Translations under genes and position numbers: made by a program | Notes under the pieces: generated by a model | Database searches by the model: none | Seen by the model: the letters and a program-made list of their open reading frames with translations, nothing else | What the model was told of the DNA's origin: nothing | DNA from: Utricularia gibba | Lineage: Eukaryota > Streptophyta > Magnoliopsida > Lamiales > Lentibulariaceae | Assembly (NCBI GenBank): GCA_002189035.1 | Contig: NEEC01000020.1 | Coordinates: forward strand, 744,001-808,000 | Length of the DNA stretch: 64,000 nt | Direction: 5' to 3' | Shown: piece after piece, positions 1 to 11,529 of the stretch | How the letters are laid out: each line of letters opens with the position of its first letter | Position numbering within the stretch: the first letter of the stretch is position 1

Positions 1-939
1 TTTGACACATGAAAACAAAATGATAATCCACAACTTAGATACACCACATGCTTTTTTTTTTCCACTATGCTCTCTAAATAAAACCACACATTTCTAGCAA
101 TGGGAGCTTTATTAAAATTTCTCATAAGACTAATATACATGTTCTAACCAAACTATTACCTCTATGCCATGCTTGAGAATTAGTATCATTAGTATTAGGC
201 ATGGGCAATAAAATAAAACCCTACTATTATATACAAAGTAGATCCAAAGACAAAAATTTTTGTTACCATTTAGACAGAATCTTAGTCTTTTTGTCTAATC
301 TTTGAATTATTTTATTATTTATTAAAAAAATTAAAATATGAATAGGTTGTGAAATTTATTTAATTTATTATTTTCATATCTATATGCAGTTGTAGAATTG
401 CATTCCATTATCCCATAATATGGTCAATAAAGAACCTCAAATATTCAGTCTTTTGCTCATTTTGAATATAATGATTTTTCATGATTTTGAATATTATATT
501 ATTTTGAAAAATTACAATTGTTCTCCAACTTCTGTTACCTGTTGAGTTAATTTTAATTTAGTTTCTCACATTTCCAAAATATTATTTTTATAATAATTTT
601 TAAAATATAAAAAATATATATTTTACTACATTAAATACACTAACTCTCAAAAAATGATAGTATGAAATTATTAATTCTCAAAATGATATTATAAAAATAT
701 TAATTCTCAAAATGATATTAAAATGGAAGCCCTAACATGGTGCTTAGCGATGTGTAACATGTTTGACTTGTGTCCAGGTTTGAGCTTTCTAAAAAGGGAA
801 ACTAACGAGGAGAGTTCTCCTCTCCCGCTAACGATTCTATTGAAGGAGCCCATTTAGTGCTCTTCTTTTCTCCGTAAACGATTCGGAATCTCGTTGTTGC
901 ACCTCTCTGGAATCAGCTCTGTGTGGGTTTTTTAAAAAA
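1..939. other. AT-rich intergenic DNA and upstream region of the RING-CH gene
   Basis: No coding signal is seen. The sequence is strongly AT-rich with many A or T runs. A short imperfect duplication occurs at about 645-720, where the phrase aattctcaaaatgatatta appears twice. The GC-richer stretch from about 790 to 939 probably holds the promoter and 5' UTR of the gene starting at 940. Confidence 0.6.
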
Positions 940-2122
940 ATGTCGACTTCGCGTCACCCTGCTGCCACAGACGACAGCGGTCCCGCCGCGACGGAGATGG
1001 CGCCGCCGGCGTCGGAAAACGAGGGGAGGGATTCCAGTGCATCCATGGAGAATGTGGATCTGGAATCCGGGGTTAGCAACACTGAAACTGGAGTTTCGCC
1101 AAGGAATGGAAGAGCAAATTGCAGGATTTGCCATCTCAGCATCGATGCCACGCATCAGGATTCTGGGAATAGTTTCGAACTGGGGTGTTCATGTAAAGAT
1201 GATTTGGCTGCAGCCCACAAACAGTGTGCCGAGACTTGGTTCAGGATCAAAGGAAACAGGTGAGTTACATCATATCACCATGTCTATTTGTTCAAGTTAA
1301 GATGAAGCATTGCTATCGAAAATTTTTGAAATTTGTTTTTATTTTTTAAAATTATTTTTAAAAAAATTAAAATTAAACAATTATTTATTTTTCTAAAAAT
1401 AACTTTTTATAGTATAATTTTAAAAATATTTTTGATAGAATTATTTTTATAATTAAAATTATTTTATAACAAAATTATTTTTACTTCTTAAAAATAAAAA
1501 TAAAATTAAAATTTTAGGTAATACTTCTTAAAACCAAAATTTTATACAATAGTTATTTTTCATACATAATAAAATTAGAATGATTAATTTTCAAATTCAT
1601 CCATAACTCGGTCAATTTTAAAAAATAACCATTTTAACATTCAATCTTACATACTAAGATCAAAATTTTATACATAGGATATTTATTTTTCAAACACAAC
1701 AAAAAAAGTTTGGTTACTTTTTTTCTTATGCCAAATGCGGTCAAAAGATGGCATTTTTATACGTTTGGATCGCCTTCTGGTTGTCTGTCTTCATTTGGAG
1801 TTCCTTTAAGCTTTGTTGCCAGCAGCTTGGTCCTCATCTGAACTCTGTTTCTGAGTCCCACAGGACTTGTGAGATATGTAAATCTACAGCTTGGAATGTG
1901 AGCAGAACCGTCACGGCCAGAGCCTATACAGGCCACGCCGAAAGTTGGCACGAGGAAGAGGAGGATGAGCGCCGGAGAACGTGCCACTGCCATTGGTTCC
2001 TACAGTTCCTGGTGGGGTGCATCGCCTTTGGCCTCATTATCTTCTTGGTTTGCCGCTTCAAGATGGACCCTGAGGGAGCGGCACTTGCTTCCACTTTCCG
2101 GGGCATCGCTGGCTTTCTATAA
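940..2122 (+). CDS. RING-CH (RINGv) zinc-finger membrane protein, putative E3 ubiquitin ligase
   Basis: Two exons, 940-1259 and 1864-2122, join in frame to give 192 residues. The RING-CH finger spans about residues 62-120: CRIC, then C-S-C, then an H..C pair (HKQCAETW), and finally CEIC, which is split by the intron. Joining at AG|G restores NRTCEIC. A single hydrophobic segment at about 151-172 (starting WFLQFLVGC) lies near the C terminus and is preceded by an acidic/basic stretch (HEEEEDERRR). RINGv/MARCH-type proteins are membrane-anchored E3 ligases that use E2 enzymes to ubiquitinate membrane or secretory cargo. Plant members with one C-terminal membrane segment are mostly uncharacterised. 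The start is the first ATG after the GC-rich leader. The target is unknown. Confidence 0.85.
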
Positions 2123-2368
2123 TCAGCAGTTTTCTTTGTGCAGCAAACAGTATATAGCAAAATTGACTAGACAAATGATACCAATGAATTGATTCTCATA
2201 TTCCAAAGATTGTAGATGATTGCAAGAGAGCATGAATGCAATTCATGTCTTTTTTTCTTGCGTTAACAGAATAGATAGACGCATCAAACAAAGTCACGGT
2301 ACAAAATGAAGGATTCTGCTCCAGGAAACAAACTGCAACATGGGCCAAATAGTGAAGAAGATGAATTT

Positions 2369-4326
<1,958 letters not shown>

Positions 4327-5204
4327 ATGGTAGTTATCTTCCTGCTACGTTTCCTGGCGATCGTATGCATCAGTTGGTTTTGTAGCTTTGTTGGATCTGG
4401 TGCTGTTTTAGCGCTTCCTTTCGAAGGATTGAATCTCAAGTTTTTGATGTTTTCCGCCCTGATTTTGGATTAGTATGGGATTTCTGGTTGTCTAATGATG
4501 TTGCATCATGCTTTAGAGAGATCACGTTGATGTAGATTGGCGATTGTAGGCGCTTTTTGTTCTATTATGATTTGGTCATCAGGTGTTTGTTTATTTATCT
4601 GCGAGTTGTACCCTGTGTCGGCTAGAAACTGCAATTGTTCCCGTATTCCATCCCAACTCTGAATCAGAACTCAGATTCGTTGCCATGGATTTGTTGCAGT
4701 TTGATCCTTTGTGAATGCAGGCAAATGCAGCATCAGGAATGGCAGTGCACGATGACTGCAAATCAAAGTTCATGGAGCTGAAGGCGAAGAGAACACACCG
4801 CTTCATTGTTTTCAAGATCGAGGAGAAGCAGAAGCAGGTGATCGTTGAAAAGCTAGGAGAACCAACCCAAACATACGAGGACTTCACTGCATCCCTCCCT
4901 CCAGAGGAGTGCAGATACGCCATCTATGACTTCGAGTTCCTCACCAAGGACAATGTCCCCAAAAGCAGGATCTTCTTCATCGCATGGTAAGCACATAACC
5001 ACCCTCATTCCCTCTTAATATCCCACAACTGACACCATTTTTCTCTTCCCACAGGTCCCTGACACTGCCAAAGTGAGAAACAAGATGATATATGCAAGCT
5101 CCAAGGACAGGTTCAAGAGAGAGCTGGATGGAATACAGGTTGAGCTCCAAGCAACTGACCCAACTGAGATGGATCTCGATGTCTTCAAAAGCCGCGCCAA
5201 TTAA
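4327..5204 (+). CDS. ADF: Actin-depolymerising factor (ADF/cofilin), with a one-base deficit at the exon 2/3 junction
   Basis: The structure is the plant ADF pattern. Exon 1 is only the ATG (4327-4329), exon 2 is 4721-4986, exon 3 is 5055-5204. The product starts [18 protein letters not shown], contains [38 protein letters not shown] and SRIFFIAW, then [20 protein letters not shown] and ends FKSRAN. ADFs sever and depolymerise F-actin, are regulated by N-terminal Ser phosphorylation, and are normally about 139 residues. Exons sum to 419 nt, one short of the 420 needed. With the only visible GT and AG at this intron, W is followed by SLTLPK and a stop, not SPDTAK. The missing base is at tggtccct, where a CCCC run is expected. 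Either an assembly error or a truncating mutation removes about 40 C-terminal residues, including the last actin-binding helix. Confidence 0.9.
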
Positions 5205-5972
5205 GCTCATCTGCAGCCTCTTTCATCCATAACCGTCAATTGTCAACTCTTTGTATAATAGACTGTGAAACCCCTTCTCTGTGGCTGCTTACTGAGAAAT
5301 GACTCTGTATTCTGGCTTCTTGGTAGTCACTTCCCCGTACTGAACCAGGAGGATACGGTGTCGTTTGTCCTTTTTTTTTTGTTTTTATGAAAATATAATT
5401 TCCAAATTAAAGAAAGTTCATCATACTTTTAAAAATACTTTAATTTTCAAAATGCTTAAAAAAACCCGGTAATTTGCTTTTCCTTTATTCTCCATTCTTT
5501 TTTTAATTTAAAATAAAGTTAGCGGGGGAGCTAGTTGAATTAATGCAAACATTTGATTTGAAAAACATTTCATTAAAATATTCTATTATTATTATTATTA
5601 TTAGCTATAGGACCCATACTTTTATTTTCTAATATGTAATTTTTAGTAATTCGTTTATAAAATAATATTATTTAGTAAAGAAACATGGATGAATTAAATT
5701 TGAATCTCACTAAAAATAAAATAAAAAATTCAATAAATATTTGAACTACAGTACAACCTTATTTTAAACATAGATCACACAAGCCCCTTTTTGATATGAT
5801 GCTCGGCCGTTTCCGGTACTTGGCAGCGGCATGTGAGCGGAGCCCTTCTGTTCTCGGAGCTCCTCCAGCGCAACTTGTCCACTTCACGGGCTCGACTTGT
5901 CTTCCGATTCGCGGCCCCCCCAGCCCCACCTCTTGATCCTCACACGCCGCCGCTCTGATTCCGTCGCCGGCG
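5205..5972. other. Intergenic DNA between ADF and the membrane-protein gene
   Basis: ADF 3' UTR to about 5330, then AT-rich DNA with an (ATT)n stretch near 5585-5605. The last 170 bases are GC-rich and are probably the promoter and leader of the gene at 5973. No other gene is seen. Confidence 0.55.
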
Positions 5973-6551
5973 ATGAACCCCTTCCGTGAACTGGGCATCG
6001 GCCTCAGCGTCCTGTTCGGGTTCGTTCTCCTTGGGATCGTCGCTGATCTCTACTACTACCATTGGAAGAAGAGAATCATCGCCGCTGCGGACGGGGGAAG
6101 CCAGCTTCCCTGCTCACCGTCCTGGTTTTACTGTTCTTTCCGGTGGCCTGGGCGGAGGGAGCCGGCGCAGGAACTGGTGAAACTGCAGGCTTCTTCTCTC
6201 TTCACCATTGTGGAGGAAACCAAGGAGGATCTGGAATCGAACGGATCGAGGAGGAGCGTGTTCACCCCGCTACCTTCGCCGCCGCGGAAGGACGGAATGG
6301 AGTTGATGCGGGCTTCCCCGCCGCCGACTTTCAGGTTCATGAGGGACGCGGAGGATAAGCTTCTGAGGAAGATGGTAGAGCAGGAGGCGGAGATGCAGAG
6401 GAGGTTCAAGAAACAGGGGAGCAATGGGGACTCTTCGTTGCTTCCTCCTGACAAGCAAAACTCCGGTCAGGCGGTCTGGTTTTTGTCCCAGTCCAGGGCT
6501 ACTGTTAACGGAGTCGGAGAAGAAACTCTGCACCACTCAGTTTCGATCTGA
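5973..6551 (+). CDS. Uncharacterised plant single-pass membrane protein
   Basis: A single-exon frame of 192 residues. Residues about 8-28 (start GIGLSVLFGFVLLGIVADLY) form one hydrophobic segment directly followed by YYYHWKKR, so the N terminus is probably a signal anchor with a basic cytosolic flank. The rest is polar: a Pro/Ser stretch (FTPLPSPPRKDG), an FRFMRDAEDKLLRKMVEQEAEMQRRFKK segment with heptad-like charge (possible short coiled coil, about residues 125-152), and a Ser-rich tail. The layout resembles small plant proteins annotated only as membrane or lipoprotein-like. Function is not known. GC content is higher than in the flanks and the frame is uninterrupted. No enzymatic motif is visible. 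Confidence 0.7.
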   Translation: MNPFRELGIGLSVLFGFVLLGIVADLYYYHWKKRIIAAADGGSQLPCSPSWFYCSFRWPGRREPAQELVKLQASSLFTIVEETKEDLESNGSRRSVFTPLPSPPRKDGMELMRASPPPTFRFMRDAEDKLLRKMVEQEAEMQRRFKKQGSNGDSSLLPPDKQNSGQAVWFLSQSRATVNGVGEETLHHSVSI

Positions 6552-7739
6552 AGCTGTCCCTGCCAACTAATTGAGATTGTTTTTTTATTTATTAATTTTC
6601 TTTTCGGCGCTCTTACCATTTAATTCGTCCTTTATTTTAAGCCCATATTTTAAAATATTATAATAATTTAAGCATTAATTATATATTATTAATTAAAACA
6701 TATTAATTAAACTATATTAAATTTAAGCATTCTCATCTACAATAAATCCCATTATTTTTTTGAATTTTTAAAAAACCTTTAAGAAATTATACTCTTTTTC
6801 TTGAAATTTTATCCATTTAAACTGTTTACACACCACATTATCATTATTTTTTTCATTTAAATCTCTATCAACACTTAGTAGAACGAACTATCTAAAATCC
6901 AAACCCGACAAACGCATTCGGGTCTATTGGATTCGTTTTCTGTAATTGGATCCTTTTCAACCCAAAAATTTACAAATATTTTTTCGTTCAATTAATATCT
7001 TTAAATTATTTCGAATTTGTGAATCAAATAGACGTTTTGACGTCACATAAATGTAATTATGAAATGAGGGCACCACAATCAACTATATGGAATGATGTCG
7101 TTGCCACTCATTGATTAATTTCATGATGATTAAAAAAAATTCAAAACTTTAATTATTTCATGGTTGAATCTTTACATGCCCAAGTGGAGGACATTCCATG
7201 TGATTCTACCTGTAAACGAGTAAATTTGCAGGTCCTAAATTATAAAAATAGTCATATTTTAATATATCTATGTAATAAAATTGATCATTTTAAACATTAA
7301 TATTTTGTTTTAGTGTGTAAGTTAAATTGATTATTTATTATTATTATTATAAATAATTTTGGTTCGATTTGATAGAGAACAATTTGAATTCGAATTTGAT
7401 TCAACTTAATTCGAGCTTTCGATAATTTTTATAATTTTTAATATCTTATGATAAAGAAACTACTATCAGTTTATGTTCATCCAACTTATGAGGAGAAGCT
7501 CTTTTTATATTCTTTTAATAAACTAGTGGTAGTAACTTCTTTGTCACCATTTGAGGTCATATGATATTATAATGCTTATTGTTCTTTAGATCAAATGTTA
7601 AAATATTACCAAAGTAAATAAGTTACTTTTTTTGTATTATACTTTTTAAAAAAATATATCAAATTACTTTTTATAACAAGTGATTTTTAAGGAATTACAT
7701 TAGGTCCATTAGAATTATGAAAGAATAACTTCTTTAATA

Positions 7740-7970
7740 AAAGTAAGTTTTAAAAATTGATCATAAGATTTGAATTTACAATCACATTCATTTACAAACT
7801 ATTGAAATTTTTATTTTAAATATATTTTTAATAAAATTATATGCAAATCATAATTTAATATAAATATAATTTATAGATTTATGTAATATTTCTATAATAA
7901 AAATGATTTATAAAATATAATTATTAATAAATATTTCGAAAAAAATGATTTATCATTTTTTTACATCATT
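7740..7970 (-). repeat. Dispersed AT-rich repeat, family 2, copy 1 (inverted relative to copy at about 61900)
   Basis: The reverse complement of this segment aligns by eye with 61900-62145. The two share the 21-mer atcatttttattatagaaat+at, then a ..ttaaa(a)ttatgattt.. block, then a ..tcaatctta/tcaaatctta..atcaatttt.. block, in the same order. The copies are about 54 kb apart and in opposite orientation. No coding capacity is seen. This is probably a decayed non-autonomous transposon; the class is unknown. Confidence 0.5.
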
Positions 7971-8089
7971 TAATCAATTTTATAATAAGTATTTTAAAAA
8001 ACACTTGAAAAAAATAAGAAATAAGAAATAGAAACATGTATTTTTATAAGAAATATAAAGTAAGAATTCTCCAATTTTTTGTTTTCTTC

Positions 8090-8145
8090 AAATGGGCTCC
8101 ATAACGGCCCTCCCTCACTTGGGCCTTCCCTGTATTGGGCCCCTA
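8090..8145. promoter_or_regulatory. Orphan cluster of site II-like TGGGC motifs
   Basis: Three TGGGC-type motifs (atgggctcc, cttgggccttc, attgggccccta) and acggccc occur in about 55 bp of locally GC-rich DNA, surrounded by AT-rich sequence. The nearest start codon is 1.7 kb away (XBAT31-like). Such clusters usually mark core promoters of housekeeping genes. Here no adjacent coding region is visible. Confidence 0.35.
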
Positions 8146-8689
8146 ATCCGATCCATCCTTTTAATTACCATTTAACCCCTTGTCTTTCTCCATTTACATA
8201 CCTTCCATGCTTCATCAAATGATTAACCTTGACAGAGGTCAACAACCCTGGAGTCAGGTCAATGTCTAATTTTTTACCACGTAAGGTTGGATCCATTTTC
8301 ACATTTACTAAGATAAAAAAAATTATACTAAATTTGGTTAGTTTCTTATATACGTATTAAATGATGAATAGATTTCTAAATCAACTTTTGTATTGGCAAG
8401 AGTCTAATTTGTGCCCCATTTTTACAAATTTTTAGGGTAGAAGTCAATTTTTACATTTTTGAGTTTTTAAATTAAAGAAAGAAAGAATGATTTACATCTA
8501 TTTTTTGCGATATTGTTCATTTGTATATGTAATATTCATGGTTTCATGTTTTTTTGTCTTTAACTTTCCTTTTCATAAGGTTACTTATTCCCAAATTACT
8601 AAAAATCAAACATACTTAACTTTGTAATTACTATTAAGGACCCTCCATTATAATCTAAAAAAAATCTCGTGTTAGATGTGTGCAATTAA

Positions 8690-8900
8690 GAGTCTGTTTG
8701 GTACAGCTTATGTTTCAGTAGAAGCACTTCTAGAAGCAATTCTCAAATAAAACACGTGTTGGTTCTCTTTTACATGAAGTTGAAATAATGAAGTGTTTCG
8801 ATTTTTTTTAGAAGCTGAGGTACTCCTGCTAAAAAAAAACTAAAGTACTTTTAGAATCATTTATTTGAAGTTATTTTTTGATGCAGTACCAAACAGACCC
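8690..8900. mobile_element. 211 bp MITE with Tourist/PIF-Harbinger-like ends
   Basis: The left end reads gagtctgtttggtac (8690-8704). The right end, reverse-complemented, reads gggtctgtttggtac, so 14 of 15 positions match as terminal inverted repeats. The element is flanked on both sides by taa (8687-8689 and 8901-8903), which fits the 3 bp TAA/TTA target duplication of PIF/Harbinger elements. Subterminal agaagcacttctagaag and the reverse of aaaagctgag..ctaaagtac give further internal symmetry. No ORF is present, so it is non-autonomous. Confidence 0.8.
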
Positions 8901-9550
8901 TAAGTTATCCAATCTTATCCTCTTCTTTCTCTACTTCCTCTACTTATCATTCATAATCAATGTGAAATTCGCCTAGGACACTTCCTCATAAACTTCACAA
9001 TCTTTACTAAGATTTACCTCATCATCGATTATGATCCTAAATTTGGTTTTGATATCAAATATAATCATCAACACACACATGGTTATATATATATATATAG
9101 CAAGGAGTGATGTCCATGATTAAGGTTGGAGACAGATTTTAAAATCAATCGATTTGAATTGATTACTCATTATTTGAAATTAGATAGGTAAATCGATCAA
9201 TTGAGTTGTAATTTTTTTATATATTTAAAAAATCATATATATTTAAATCTTTGAACACTTTTTTGTGATTTAAATCATGAATACTCCATTAATTGCACTT
9301 TAACTGATTTTTCTATCATATTTATATTAATATATTTGAATAATTCTTTCTTTTCTTTTATTGATGGACATAGGGAGTTTGACCGGTTCAATTTCAAAAC
9401 CGGTTCAGCTTTGAAATCCGTTTTGAAAATACAGGTAGGGAAATAATTAGGACAGATTGCCTGAAGATTTTTTTTATGGTGATTAGTCGTAATTATTTAA
9501 GTTTAAATGTCAATTGTTAGGACAAGTTGGTGGCGGTAATGAAGAAGATG

Positions 9551-9565
9551 ACGACTCAGTCGTCG
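9551..9565. promoter_or_regulatory. 15 bp palindrome around GACTCAGTC upstream of the E3 gene
   Basis: The sequence gacgact-c-agtcgtc has perfect 7 bp arms around one base. The core resembles bZIP half-sites (TGACTCA/GACTCAG). It lies about 260 bp upstream of the ATG at 9818. Function is inferred only from symmetry and position. Confidence 0.3.
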
Positions 9566-9817
9566 GCGGCACTTCCTTCCCCTACAATTTCTGACTTCCT
9601 TTTCTGCAACTGGATGCAATAATTCATTCCCCCAGTTGTGAAATTTCATTTTCTGTAATTATTTCCATCGCGGGAATCAAGCTGCCCCGGCAACATCTCA
9701 AGGGCACGCTTTCCCGACACTCTCCTCCTGCATTCATTCATTCGCATACGGAACGGAACCTGCTTGCTTTTTTTATGGTGTTCTTCTAGCTGGTTGTTGG
9801 GGAAAAGGCCGTGCGTT

Positions 9818-11529
9818 ATGGGTCAGGGGCTGAGCTGCAGTGTGACTGAGGAAAAGGAGCTTTTTGGGGCTGTTCAGAGAGGGGATGTGGAGTACGTTCA
9901 ACAAGCGTTGACAGGAGATTCTTGTTCTTCTCTTCTTCGTAGCTTCACATCATTCGATCGCAACTCTGTTCTGCATGTTGCTGCGGCTGGTGGCTGCTAT
10001 GAGGTGGATCGATATCTTGGGAGAAAAGCTCTGTTTTGTGTTGATCGTTTTGTGGGTTGTTAATCGTCCGTTTTACAGATTGTTTCCTTGCTTCTGGATT
10101 TATCTGTGAAGCCAGATGTTTTGAATCGGCATAAGCAGGTTTTTCTTTTCTTTCAATGAGGGATCTGCAGTTTTCTGGTCGATTTTTGTTCTGTTGAATG
10201 TGGTTTCTGGTGTTCACAGACTCCATTGATGTTGGCTGCGCTGCACGGCAAAATATCATGTGTGGAGAAGCTCATTCAGGCTGGTGCCAATGTGAGTATA
10301 CAGAGAAAACTCAATGTTTGCTTCTTCTTTTTCTTCCGGGGCTGACTTTTTTCCCCTCTTCCGAGGTTAGATTATTGTATTTGATTCAGCTAATGCAAGA
10401 ACCAGCCTGCACTATTCGGCGTACTATGGCCATGCTGATTGCCTAGAAGCCATTCTCTCTGCAGCGCGCACCTCAAGAGTTTCAGCTTCATGGTAGATTT
10501 CACTTCCCCTGTTTAACATTCCATTCTGGTCTTTGACGACTGAGAATCTCAGGGGATTTTCAAGATTTGTGAACATCAGAGATAAGAAAGGAGCAACTCC
10601 TCTGCACCTAGCAGCGCGTAGAAGACATCCAGATTGCGTCCGAATGTTGCTGAACAACGGAGCCCTTGTTTCAGCTTCCACCGGTGGATATAAGTACAGT
10701 TTTCCTCCCCTAAGTTGCTGAATCTTTGCTATGGAGGACATAGAAACACTTTTCTGAATGTGTTCAGTGTTGCAGCTTTCCTGGTAGCAGCACCCCACTT
10801 CATTTTGCTGCAAGAGGAGGGTGTCTGGATTGCATCAGAGAGCTGCTCGCATGGGGAGCTGATCGCCTTCAGAGAGATGCTTCTGGGAGGATACCATATG
10901 TAGTAGCTTTAAGGCATAACCATGGAGCCTGCGCTGCACTGCTGAATCCCTCTTCCTTGGAGCCTCTTGTCTGGCCTTCCCCTCTGAAGTTTATGAGTGA
11001 ACTCAATGCAGATGCAAAAGCTCTTCTGGAACAAGCTCTGATGGATGCTAACAAGGGAAGGGAGAAAATCATCTTGAAAGGCAATGGCTACTCCATCCTC
11101 TCCCCCTCAGGTTCGGATTCCGGGATTAACAACGACGAAAATTCGGAAGAAACCGAAATGGATCTCTGCAATATATGCTTTGATCAAGCATGCGAGATCC
11201 AGGTTCAGGATTGTGGACACATGATGTGTGCACAATGCCTTCTGGCGTTGTGTTGCCACAACAAGCCGAGCCCTACAAGCTCTTCACCTCCCAAACTCGT
11301 TTGCCCCTTCTGCCGCAGCAGCATCAGCAAACTCAGTGTAGCAAATGCTAAAGAAGAAGGAGAAGTTGATCACAATGTCAACTTCTCAAAGCCTCAGAAA
11401 ACATGGAGATCTAGGAACCAAAGTGAGGAATGCAGCAGCCTCAAGAGCTTGTCATTTAGAAGAACCGGGCATGGCTCCGGCGGAATCGAGCCGCTCGACA
11501 AGCCGGCATGCGTAAGGCCGGTCACATAA
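9818..11529 (+). CDS. XBAT31: XB3-type ankyrin-repeat RING E3 ubiquitin ligase (XBAT31-like)
   Basis: Six exons (9818-10003, 10079-10138, 10220-10291, 10371-10492, 10553-10693, 10776-11529) join in phase to 444 residues. The N terminus MGQGLSCSV offers Gly2 for myristoylation and a nearby Cys. Ankyrin repeats cover about residues 45-270, with motifs such as SVLHVAAAGG, TPLMLAALHGK, TSLHYSAYYGHADC, ATPLHLAARRRHPDC and STPLHFAARGG. The conserved linker EPLVWPSPLKF follows. The C-terminal C3HC4 RING is at about 325-377 (CNICFDQACE, DCGHMMCAQC, CPFCRSS). XB3/XBAT proteins ubiquitinate substrates in immunity, ethylene and thermomorphogenesis pathways; XBAT31 is the nearest by remembered sequence. 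The start at MGQ is chosen because of the conserved myristoylation context. The tail after the RING is Ser/Lys-rich and poorly conserved. Confidence 0.92.

Larger units (their letters stand above)
6552..9817. other. 3.3 kb AT-rich intergenic region
   Basis: No gene is seen on either strand. It holds a degenerate dispersed repeat (about 7740-7970), a short GC-richer island with three TGGGC motifs (8090-8145), a MITE (8690-8900) and a (TA)n run near 9080-9100. The last about 250 bases (9530-9817) are GC-richer and are probably the promoter and leader of the XBAT31-like gene. Confidence 0.6.
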
